From positions 5,346-13,939 of the forward strand of contig JAQUAE010000011.1 of NCBI GenBank assembly GCA_028687395.1: a DNA stretch of 8,594 bases. Reading direction: 5' to 3'. The position numbers and the translations under genes were made by a program. Shown piece after piece: positions 1-6,458 of this stretch. Under the pieces are notes generated by a model. The model was not told the DNA's origin, did no database searches, and saw nothing but the letters and a program-made list of their open reading frames with translations. The DNA is from Anaerolineales bacterium. GTDB lineage: Bacteria > Chloroflexota > Anaerolineae > Anaerolineales > UBA4823. Numbering within the stretch: position 1 is the first letter of the stretch; each line of letters starts with the position of its first letter.

Positions 1-489
1 GGCCTCTGCGAGGACAAGAATTATCGCACCATCGTGGCAACCGCCATGGCGAATGGGCACATCGTAATCCCGCGCACGCCGATGGACGTCAACCTGGCCA
101 AGCAGCTCAACATCCTGATCAGCGATATGGGGCAGCCCTTGGAGCGCATCCTGATGGATCCCACCACGGCGGCAGTGGGGTACGGGATCGAGTACGGCTT
201 CTCTGTGATGGAGCGCCTGCGCCTGGCAGCACTCCAGGGGGATAACATGACCCAATTTCCGATGATCGTCACCCCCGGCTTCGAAGCCTGGAAGACGAAG
301 GAATCCAAGGTGGGCGAAGGCGTGCCCGCTGCCTGGGGCAACTGGACGGAAAGGGCGATCAACTGGGAGACCCTGACCGCTGTCACGCTGCTCGAATCGG
401 GAGCAGACGTCGTCGTCCTGCGCCACCCGGAAAGCGTCAAGCGGGTGAAGGCGGCGATTCAGGAACTGGTCGCCGTCCCTGCTGGATAG
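1..489 (+). CDS. acsD: Corrinoid iron-sulfur protein small (delta) subunit AcsD/CdhD, 5'-truncated
   Basis: Small subunit of the heterodimeric corrinoid iron-sulfur protein (CFeSP). With AcsC it carries the methyl group on cobalt from methyl-THF to acetyl-CoA synthase in the cytoplasm. The reading frame is open to the left edge, so the start is outside the window. The visible 162 codons begin GLCEDKNYRT and end in TAG. Family-typical stretches are visible: the NLAKQLNIL segment, the MDPTTAAVGYGIEYGFSVMER block and the TPGFEAWKTKE segment. These belong to the C-terminal half of the TIM-barrel fold that packs on AcsC. Full-length family members have a little over 300 residues, so about half is missing. 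The GTG at 34 and ATG at 46 lie inside the conserved region and are not starts. acsC follows 46 bases downstream. Bacterial AcsD and archaeal CdhD are homologous, and the neighbours favour the bacterial name. Confidence 0.93.
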   Translation, partial: GLCEDKNYRTIVATAMANGHIVIPRTPMDVNLAKQLNILISDMGQPLERILMDPTTAAVGYGIEYGFSVMERLRLAALQGDNMTQFPMIVTPGFEAWKTKESKVGEGVPAAWGNWTERAINWETLTAVTLLESGADVVVLRHPESVKRVKAAIQELVAVPAG

Positions 490-523
490 CAGGCTCCCCT
501 ACCTGGATTTGTGATCGCGATAT

Positions 524-529
524 GGAGAG
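524..529 (+). promoter_or_regulatory. Ribosome binding site that decides the acsC start
   Basis: A GGAGAG sequence lies one base before an ATG at 530 and six to seven bases before the in-frame ATG at 536. Normal Shine-Dalgarno spacing therefore favours 536. The longer reading would add only Met-Thr to the N-terminus. Confidence 0.6.
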
Positions 530-535
530 ATGACA

Positions 536-1855
536 ATGGCTCTATCAGGGATACAGATTTATAAGCTCCTGCCTCAAACCAATTGCAAGGAATGCGGTTT
601 CCCGACCTGCCTGGCGTTCGCCATGAAACTGGCAGCCAAACAGGTAGAGCTCTCCGCTTGTCCTTACGTCAGCGAAGACTCGAAGGCCCAGTTGGCGGAG
701 TCATCCGCGCCGCCAATCCGCCTGATCTCGCTCAAATCGGATGGTGCTGAAGTCAAGGCCGGCAACGAGGTGGTCCTGTTCCGTCACGAGAAGACCTTCT
801 ATAACAAGCCGGGTGTCTTCGTCAAGGTCAAGGACGACCTGCCGCTGGACCAGCTCAAAGCGCTCGTCCAACAGGCAGATAGCTACATGGTTGGCTATGT
901 GGGCATCGAGCTGACGGTGGATGGCTTCGCACTGGAATCAGCCTCGGGCGACGGCGCTAAGTTCAGCGCAGCAGTCAAGGCGATACGGGAGGTCAGCAAG
1001 CGGCCGCTCATCCTGATCACTGACTCACCCGAGGTAGCCACGGCTGGACTGAGCGCGCTGAACAGCGAGCATGCCCTCGTACATGGCGCCAACAGCGCCA
1101 ATTGGGAAAAGATGGCGGATGCCGCCAAGGCGCACGAGGCTGCCCTGGTGGTGAACGGGGATAGCCTGGATGCGCTCGCTGAATTGACCGAAAAAATCAA
1201 AGCGAAGGGCGTCGAAGACCTGGTGCTCTACCCGCAGCTCCCAACGCTTGGTGCGCGCCTGGCGCTGGAGACGCAAATTCGCCGCCTGGCGCTCAAACAA
1301 AATTTTCGCCCGTTGGGCTTTCCGACCATCGCCTATCCCAACAGCGCTGCGGCGGCCACCCAGGCGGTCGCTAAATACGCCGGCTTTGTGGTGCTGGAAC
1401 AATTCCAGCCCGAGTTGGTCTACCCCTTGCTCGTCTTGCGCCAAAACATCTACACCGATCCGCAGAAGCCCATCCAGGTGCAGCCCGGGGTGTATGAGAT
1501 CAACAATCCCAAGCCTGAAGACGCCGTGCTGGTCACGACGAACTTCAGCATCACTTACTTCAGCGTGGCCAACGAGGTGGAGGGCTCGGGATTACCAGCC
1601 TGGCTGGTGGTGACCGATGCCGAAGGGATGAGCGTGTTGACTGCGTGGGCGGCGGGCAAGTTCGACTCGGAGCGCATCGCCAAGTCGGTGAAAACCTTCA
1701 ACCTGGCCGACAAGGTTTCTCGCAAACGCCTGGTGATCCCCGGACACGTGGCTGTGCTTTCCGGGGAGCTGGAAGCTGAGCTCCCCGATTGGGAAATCCG
1801 GGTTGGCCCGCGCGAGGCGGTGGATATACCCAAATTCATGAAACAGGCCTTGTAA
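536..1855 (+). CDS. acsC: Corrinoid iron-sulfur protein large (gamma) subunit AcsC/CdhE
   Basis: Large CFeSP subunit. It binds the corrinoid that accepts the methyl group from methyl-THF, and a 4Fe-4S cluster used to reduce cobalt to the active Co(I) state. Counting from the ATG at 536, the N-terminal cluster ligands are C17, C20, C25 and C42 (C-x2-C-x4-C-x16-C), the exact spacing expected for this family. A TIM-barrel region follows, from about residue 60 to 315. The C-terminal corrinoid-binding domain, about 320 to 439, includes TTNFSITYF from residue 334, EGMSVLTAW from residue 363 and the conserved GPREA-DIPKF end. The length of 439 aa matches full-length homologues of about 440-450 aa. 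The gene sits between acsD and acsV. Bacterial acetogens often have acsC before acsD, so the D-then-C order here is notable. The identification is secure and the first residue less so. Confidence 0.96.
   Translation: MALSGIQIYKLLPQTNCKECGFPTCLAFAMKLAAKQVELSACPYVSEDSKAQLAESSAPPIRLISLKSDGAEVKAGNEVVLFRHEKTFYNKPGVFVKVKDDLPLDQLKALVQQADSYMVGYVGIELTVDGFALESASGDGAKFSAAVKAIREVSKRPLILITDSPEVATAGLSALNSEHALVHGANSANWEKMADAAKAHEAALVVNGDSLDALAELTEKIKAKGVEDLVLYPQLPTLGARLALETQIRRLALKQNFRPLGFPTIAYPNSAAAATQAVAKYAGFVVLEQFQPELVYPLLVLRQNIYTDPQKPIQVQPGVYEINNPKPEDAVLVTTNFSITYFSVANEVEGSGLPAWLVVTDAEGMSVLTAWAAGKFDSERIAKSVKTFNLADKVSRKRLVIPGHVAVLSGELEAELPDWEIRVGPREAVDIPKFMKQAL
1762..1787 (+). repeat. Perfect 9-bp inverted repeat inside acsC
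   Basis: CGGGGAGCT (1762-1770) and AGCTCCCCG (1779-1787) are perfect reverse complements separated by 8 bases, about 70 bases before the acsC stop codon. The mRNA could form a stable hairpin here. There is no following T-run, so it is not an intrinsic terminator. The codons encode a conserved GELEAELPDW segment, so the symmetry may simply follow from protein sequence plus GC-rich codon choice. Confidence 0.5.
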
Positions 1856-1915
1856 GCAGGCGATTCGGGAGCCAGGTGTAAGTCTAGATGGTGGAGCAGG
1901 CTTAGCGCGGTAACG

Positions 1916-3874
1916 ATGGTCGAACACCGGGTCGAATTCGATAAGGCGAAAAAGGCAGTCCGCGTGCCGACAGGCGCGCTGCTGTCTGAAGCGGCGCGGC
2001 TGGCTGGCGTGGAGATTATGCAGCCTTGCGGCGGCCAGGGCCGCTGCGGCCGCTGCGTGGTGCAGATAGAAAGCGGAGCTGTGCGCCGCCGCAGCGCCTT
2101 GCGCCTTTCCGCAGAGGACGTCGAAGCCGGTTATGCCCTCGCCTGCCAGACCGTCGTCGAAGGCGACGTGCAGGTGCGCGTCCCCGAACAGGAAAAGATA
2201 GAACGCAGGCTGGCCACCGACCGCACCGCAGCCGAGGTGAGACCGCCAGCGGGTTATAACCCCCAGGAAAGCCAATCGGTCAAGAGGGTTTGCCTGGAGC
2301 TTGATCCGCCCAGCTATGAAGACCAAACCGACGACCTGGGGCGCCTGCGCCGGGGCTTACGCGTCCAGGCAGGCTACTCGTCGGTGCTCGTGTCGCTGCC
2401 CATGCTGCAGCGCACCGGCGAGGTGATGCGCCAGGGGGATTGGAAGGTCACCGCGCTGCTCGACCAGCACAGCCGGGATGACGGCCTTGGCGAGGAGCAG
2501 TGGTTGATCGATGTCCTTCCCGGGCACGTCGACAGCGAGGCTCCCTTGTGGGGCGCAGCCATCGATATCGGTACGACCACCGTCTCGCTGTGGCTGGTGG
2601 ACCTGCTCAGCGGCAAGGTCGCCGCTCAGGTAGCCGAGTACAACGGGCAGATTGCGCGTGGCGAAGATGTCATCTCGCGCATCATCTACTCCGCTAAGGA
2701 TAACGGAGGGATGGAGATGCGCAACCTGGTATTGAACACCATCAACGAGCTGCTCGAAGCCGCCTGCAAGCGCGTCAAGGAGGCTTCCGTAAGTTCAGCG
2801 GACATCGTCAAGGCAACTATCGCCGGCAATAGCACAATGATGCATCTCTTGCTGGGCATCCCGGCGACGAGCATCCGCCTGGCGCCGTTCATCACTGCCG
2901 TAAACGACCTGCCGCCGATGCGCGCCCACGAAGTGGGCTTGAACATCCATCCCCATGCGGTGGTGGACTGCCTGCCGGGCGTGGCCAGCTACGTGGGGGC
3001 GGATATCAGCGCTGGCGTGTTCTCCTCCGGCTTGGACCATACCGATAAGCTGACCTTATTCCTGGATGTGGGCACCAACGGTGAGATGGTGCTGGGTACT
3101 CAGGATTGGCTGGTCACCTGCGCCTGCTCGGCTGGACCGGCGTTCGAGGGGGCGGGTGTGGTGCACGGCATGCGCGCCACGCGCGGCGCCATTGAGGAGG
3201 TGTGGATCAACGGCGCCAGCTACGAGCCGACCTACCGGGTAATTGGGGGAGGCCAGCCCACCGGCATCTGCGGCAGCGGTTTGATTTCCTTGCTGGCCGA
3301 GATGTTCATGACCGGCGTGGTCGATCGCGCCGGAAACCTGAATCGCAACCTGGGCTCACCGCGCGTGCGCGAGGGCGAGCATGGCCTCGAGTACGTGATT
3401 GCCTGGGGAAGTGAGACAGCGCATGGCCAGGACATCGCCATCACCCATGTGGATATCAACAACCTGCTGCGGGCGAAGGCGGCTATCTACGCCGGCTTTA
3501 GCGTCCTGGCAGCCAGCGTCGGCGTGCTCCTGGAAGATACTGAGCAAGTCTTGATCGGCGGGTCGTTTGGTAAATACATCAACGTTGAAAAGGCGGTGCA
3601 AATCGGATTGCTCCCCGACCTGCCCTGGGAGCGCTTTCAATTCTTAGGCAATACGTCCGTGCTTGGGGCGTACCACGCCTTACTGGATTGGCGGGCAAGG
3701 GAGCGGATCAAGCACATTGCAGGCCGCATGACCTACATCGAGCTCTCCGCAGACAACACCTTTTACGACGCGTTCATGTCCGCCATGTTCCTGCCGCATA
3801 CGGATATTAGCCGGTTTCCATCGATAGCGGATTCCATTATGAGCATTCAACCTCCGCTGAACGAGGCGCCATGA
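1916..3874 (+). CDS. acsV: Reductive activator of the corrinoid iron-sulfur protein (RACo), ferredoxin-ASKHA fusion
   Basis: ATP-dependent activator that returns inactive Co(II) CFeSP to Co(I) by passing a low-potential electron to the corrinoid. The 652 residues follow the known RACo plan. An N-terminal plant-type 2Fe-2S domain (about 1-95) has ligands C38, C44, C47 and C77 (C-x5-C-x2-C-x29-C). A linker and middle domain run from about 96 to 210. A C-terminal ASKHA ATPase domain follows, with a phosphate-1 motif at 216-222 (IDIGTTT), phosphate-2 at 384-390 (DVGTNGE), a GICGSG motif at 450-455 and an adenosine motif GGSFG at 548-552. The ATG at 1916 is the only usual start codon in frame after the acsC stop (TAA, 1853-1855). 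It lacks a strong Shine-Dalgarno: GGTGGAG lies about 20 bases upstream. Related activators serve methylamine and O-demethylase corrinoid proteins (RamA type, with different clusters). The position between acsC and acsE and the 2Fe-2S domain support the CFeSP role. Confidence 0.92.
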   Translation: MVEHRVEFDKAKKAVRVPTGALLSEAARLAGVEIMQPCGGQGRCGRCVVQIESGAVRRRSALRLSAEDVEAGYALACQTVVEGDVQVRVPEQEKIERRLATDRTAAEVRPPAGYNPQESQSVKRVCLELDPPSYEDQTDDLGRLRRGLRVQAGYSSVLVSLPMLQRTGEVMRQGDWKVTALLDQHSRDDGLGEEQWLIDVLPGHVDSEAPLWGAAIDIGTTTVSLWLVDLLSGKVAAQVAEYNGQIARGEDVISRIIYSAKDNGGMEMRNLVLNTINELLEAACKRVKEASVSSADIVKATIAGNSTMMHLLLGIPATSIRLAPFITAVNDLPPMRAHEVGLNIHPHAVVDCLPGVASYVGADISAGVFSSGLDHTDKLTLFLDVGTNGEMVLGTQDWLVTCACSAGPAFEGAGVVHGMRATRGAIEEVWINGASYEPTYRVIGGGQPTGICGSGLISLLAEMFMTGVVDRAGNLNRNLGSPRVREGEHGLEYVIAWGSETAHGQDIAITHVDINNLLRAKAAIYAGFSVLAASVGVLLEDTEQVLIGGSFGKYINVEKAVQIGLLPDLPWERFQFLGNTSVLGAYHALLDWRARERIKHIAGRMTYIELSADNTFYDAFMSAMFLPHTDISRFPSIADSIMSIQPPLNEAP

Positions 3875-3888
3875 GGCGCTCCCGGGAG
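3863..3888 (+). repeat. GC-rich inverted repeats at the acsV stop codon
   Basis: GGCGCC (3865-3870) can pair with GGCGCT (3875-3880) across the loop ATGA, which contains the acsV TGA stop. This gives five Watson-Crick pairs plus one G-T pair. The overlapping CTCCCGGGAG (3879-3888) is a perfect 10-base palindrome. GAGGCGC is also directly repeated at 3863 and 3873. The stretch AATTTTCT follows only after a further few bases, so this is at best a weak attenuator or processing site. Confidence 0.3.
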
Positions 3889-3922
3889 GTAATTTTCTGC
3901 TAGGAAAGGGAGGGCTGGTCCC

Positions 3923-4846
3923 ATGTATATCATCGGTGAGAATATTCACATCATTTCCGATAAGGTCAAGGAAGCGTTGAAGGCGAAGGACGCCAAATTC
4001 TTCCAGGAACAGGCGGTCAAGCAGGTGGAAGCTGGCGCCCAGGCGTTAGATTTGAACCTGGGACCTCGCAAAGCGGATTGGGAAGAAGTGTTCCCGTGGA
4101 TTGTGGAAACGGTGGAGGCCGTGGTGGACGTCCCGCTCAGCTTCGACAGCACAAACCTGCTGGGCATCGAGGCGGGATTGAAAAAGGTGACCAAGGCGCA
4201 GCCGATCATCAACTCCACTTCCGCTGAGCCGGAGAGATTGGAGAAGGTGCCTTTGGTGGCTAAGCGGTATAATACCCGTTTGGTTGCTTTGACGATGGGC
4301 AAGAGCGGCATCCCCGTTGCTGCGGACGAACGGGTGAACATCGCCATCGAGCAGTTGATACCCCGCATGTTGGAGATCGACTTCCCGATCTCGGACTTGA
4401 TCATCGACCCACTGGTGTTGACCGTATCCGGTTGTCAGGAATACTGCCCCCATTTGATCGAAGCGGTGAGAACATTGCAATACGCCTGGGACCCACCTCC
4501 GGCGATTTCCGTGGGGCTCTCGAACGTGTCGAACGCGGTGCCCAAGGAGAATCGCCCCTTGATCAACCGGGTGTACTGCGTGATGTTGATGGGCGTGGGC
4601 TTGAAGATGATGATTGCCGACCCATTGGATGAGGAGCAGAAAGAAGCTGTTCGCATCGTCGAAACCCGGGATGACTCCACACCTGTCGGCAGGCTGTACC
4701 TGAAAATTGCCGATCACATTGCGGCGGGAGAGGAACCTTCCTTCGAGGACGTGGATACCGCTGATCCGCAGCAGATGGCGATTTGGAAGACAGTACAAAT
4801 CCTGCTCAACAAAGTCATCTACGCCGACTCATATCTCACTCAGTGA
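3923..4846 (+). CDS. acsE: Methyltetrahydrofolate:corrinoid iron-sulfur protein methyltransferase (MeTr)
   Basis: Transfers the N5-methyl group of methyl-THF to Co(I) of CFeSP, linking the folate branch to acetyl-CoA synthesis. It is a cytoplasmic TIM barrel of the pterin-binding (dihydropteroate synthase-like) family. Visible family residues are the N-terminal IIGENIH, D75 in SFDSTN, N97 in INSTS, D162 in IIDPL and N201 in GLSNVSN. They match the pterin-binding Asp/Asn set known from the Moorella enzyme (D75, N96, D160, N199). The ATG at 3923 follows a good Shine-Dalgarno (AAGGGAGGG, 3906-3914) with about 8 bases of spacing. At 307 aa it is about 45 residues longer than the well-studied enzyme of about 262 aa. 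The excess is an acidic then helical C-terminal tail from about residue 262 (GEEPSFEDVDTADPQQ onward). The gene lies 48 bases after acsV and 33 bases before the reductase gene. MetH-type methyltransferase is an unlikely alternative, since no homocysteine or B12 domain is present. Confidence 0.93.
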   Translation: MYIIGENIHIISDKVKEALKAKDAKFFQEQAVKQVEAGAQALDLNLGPRKADWEEVFPWIVETVEAVVDVPLSFDSTNLLGIEAGLKKVTKAQPIINSTSAEPERLEKVPLVAKRYNTRLVALTMGKSGIPVAADERVNIAIEQLIPRMLEIDFPISDLIIDPLVLTVSGCQEYCPHLIEAVRTLQYAWDPPPAISVGLSNVSNAVPKENRPLINRVYCVMLMGVGLKMMIADPLDEEQKEAVRIVETRDDSTPVGRLYLKIADHIAAGEEPSFEDVDTADPQQMAIWKTVQILLNKVIYADSYLTQ

Positions 4847-4865
4847 GCGCGGTTCGCTGAGCGAA
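4835..4865 (+). repeat. Two adjacent short palindromes at the acsE-metVF junction
   Basis: CTCACTCAGTGAG (4835-4847) and TTCGCTGAGCGAA (4853-4865) are each symmetrical around a single central base. As RNA each could form a 5-bp stem with a 3-base loop (TCA and TGA). The first spans the acsE stop codon. The second ends two bases before the Shine-Dalgarno AGGAGGTG (4868-4875) of the next gene. No T-run follows, so this is not a terminator. It could affect mRNA processing or translation of the reductase, or be chance. Confidence 0.4.
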
Positions 4866-4879
4866 TCAGGAGGTGTTTT

Positions 4880-6376
4880 ATGCCCGTATTTACGCCGGCG
4901 CGCCGCTGGCAACCCCCCTACATGCCTTTCAAGCGCCAACCTTTCGGACGCCGGACGCTGGCCTGGGTCGAGCGCTGGGTCAAGGGACCCCTCTGGGGCT
5001 GCCGCATGTGCGGCAACTGCCTGCTGCAGGAGACTGCCTTCATCTGCCCGATGGAGTGCCCCAAAGGGCTGCGAAATGGCCCCTGCGGTGGCTCCACCGA
5101 GGAACACTGTTACGTGGATGATACTCGTCCGTGTATCTGGTACAAGATCTACGAGCGCGCTCACAAGATGGGACGAGAGGAGATGCTCCTGGAGGTGCTC
5201 CCTCCGCTCGATTGGGACAAGGTAGGCGGCGAGACCTGGGGGGATGTCGTCGTCCAAATGCGCAAGTTTGGGACGCGCAAGTTTATCAGCGGCATGCTCT
5301 CTGGGGACGCGGCGCAACGCACCTTCGTGTGGGACGCGGTCTTCCGCCCGGTGCGACAGCCCGAGTGGTGGCAAGGCGATTCCCAGTATCATCCCCCAGC
5401 CTACACCGAACCCGTCTCCGAGCTGGAACGGCGCTTGAAGGCTGGCGAATTTGTAGTCACCAGCGAAGTTGCCCCACCCATGACCGTGGCGGTGAACAAG
5501 CTCAAGCAAAACATCGAGCTGGTGAAGCCCTACGTGGCGGCGATCAATTTTACCGACTCGCCCTCCGCCACGCCGCGCATGTCCAGTTGGGCTTGCAGCA
5601 CCGTGGCAGTGCAATCCGGCGCAGAGCCGGTGATGCAGGTCGCGGCGCGTGACCGCACGCGCATCGGCCTGCAGGCAGAGATCCTGGGCGCCAACGCGCT
5701 GGGGGTGCGCAACGTCCTGTGCCTTTCTGGCGATAGCATGAGCATGGCGCCCGAGCCGCGCGGCAGGATGGATATCGTCGACCTGGATTCGGTCCAGATG
5801 CTATGGATTCTGCGGCGCATGCGTGATGAGGGCAAATATCTGGATGGCCGCGCCATCAAGTTCCCGCCCAAGATGTTCCTCGGCGCGGCGGCCTCCCCTT
5901 TTGCCTCCAAGCCCCACTTCCAGGCGATTCGCGAGAACAAGAAGATCAACGCCGGCGCACAATTCTTTCAAACCAATCTGGTGTACGATGCGGATGGGCT
6001 GGAAGAGTGGCTGAACGCCCTGGCCCGCAGGGACATCCTGGACAAGGTATACATCCTGGTCGGCATCACCCCACTCAAGAGCCTGAAGGTGGCGCAGTAC
6101 ATGCATAATGAGGTTCCTGGGGTATTCATTCCCGAGAAGCTGATGAAGCGCATAGAAGCGGCCAAGGACGGCGTGGAAGAGGAGGGTGTGGCTATTGCCC
6201 TGGAGTTGATCGAGGCGATCAAAGCCAAGAAGGCTGTGCATGGCATCCACTTGATGGCGGTGGGTTGGGAGGAGATCGTGCCGCGCATCGTGACCGAAGC
6301 TGGCTTGCTCCCCAAGGATTTCGTGCCTGCTCAGGGCAGCGGTCAGCGCCAGGCTCCTGCGCCGGCGCCTGCTTAA
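4880..6376 (+). CDS. metF: Methylenetetrahydrofolate reductase, MetV-MetF fusion
   Basis: Predicted to reduce 5,10-methylene-THF to 5-methyl-THF, the methyl donor for AcsE. The start has a strong Shine-Dalgarno (AGGAGGTG, 4868-4875). The first about 175 of 498 residues form a MetV-type cysteine-rich domain with C41, C44, C47, C56, C60, C69, C77 and C85, including GCRMCGNC and NGPCGG. In acetogens MetV is usually a separate iron-sulfur protein encoded next to metF. The rest, from about residue 180, is a flavin-dependent MetF TIM barrel. E196 in VTSEVAPP corresponds by eye to the catalytic E28 of E. coli MetF, and D285 in LCLSGD to its D120. In GAQFFQTNLVYD, N366 seems to occupy the E. coli Q183 position. 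The protein ends in a flexible Ala-Pro tail (APAPAPA). No NADH-binding or RnfC-like partner is encoded here, so the electron donor (ferredoxin, NADH or other) is unknown. The operon context argues for an acetyl-CoA pathway role over methionine synthesis. Confidence 0.9.
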   Translation: MPVFTPARRWQPPYMPFKRQPFGRRTLAWVERWVKGPLWGCRMCGNCLLQETAFICPMECPKGLRNGPCGGSTEEHCYVDDTRPCIWYKIYERAHKMGREEMLLEVLPPLDWDKVGGETWGDVVVQMRKFGTRKFISGMLSGDAAQRTFVWDAVFRPVRQPEWWQGDSQYHPPAYTEPVSELERRLKAGEFVVTSEVAPPMTVAVNKLKQNIELVKPYVAAINFTDSPSATPRMSSWACSTVAVQSGAEPVMQVAARDRTRIGLQAEILGANALGVRNVLCLSGDSMSMAPEPRGRMDIVDLDSVQMLWILRRMRDEGKYLDGRAIKFPPKMFLGAAASPFASKPHFQAIRENKKINAGAQFFQTNLVYDADGLEEWLNALARRDILDKVYILVGITPLKSLKVAQYMHNEVPGVFIPEKLMKRIEAAKDGVEEEGVAIALELIEAIKAKKAVHGIHLMAVGWEEIVPRIVTEAGLLPKDFVPAQGSGQRQAPAPAPA

Positions 6377-6401
6377 CCCAAGACGAGTAGCGAAATAAGA
6401 C

Positions 6402-6442
6402 AATCCCTGGAAACACTGGGTGTCTCCAGGGATTCTTTTCTT
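6402..6442 (+). terminator. Rho-independent terminator of the acs operon, possibly bidirectional
   Basis: AATCCCTGGA (6402-6411) and TCCAGGGATT (6425-6434) form a perfect 10-bp stem. After one A-C mismatch, ACAC/GTGT adds four pairs and a TGG loop. CTTTTCTT (6435-6442) follows. On the minus strand the same hairpin is followed by TGTCTTATTTC, so it may also stop the convergent exporter transcript, whose last stop codon is at 6459. It begins 26 bases after the metVF stop. Confidence 0.85.
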
Positions 6443-6458
6443 AAATATCAACAGGGGG

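Noticed and set aside
34..48. GTG at 34 or ATG at 46 as the start of acsD
   Set aside because: Both are inside conserved family sequence that begins before the window (EDKNYRT), so the gene is truncated by the window edge.
522..533. Four-codon frame ATG GAG AGA TGA overlapping the acsC start, as a possible leader peptide
   Set aside because: It is too short and has no Shine-Dalgarno of its own. It arises from the GGAGAGATGA ribosome-site sequence.
1592..2326. Long minus-strand open frame (244 codons) opposite the acsC end and acsV start
   Set aside because: It crosses two well-supported genes and their intergenic gap, has low-complexity His/Ala-rich translation with no family resemblance, and is typical of antisense frames in GC-rich DNA.
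4046..4798. Minus-strand open frame (250 codons) opposite acsE
   Set aside because: It is a shadow of acsE, and its His/Gln/Arg-rich translation is consistent with reversed codons of a conserved gene.
4829..5614. Minus-strand open frame (261 codons) opposite metVF
   Set aside because: It lies opposite strongly conserved Cys-rich and MetF sequence. The translation shows no recognisable domain and the start region has no convincing ribosome site.
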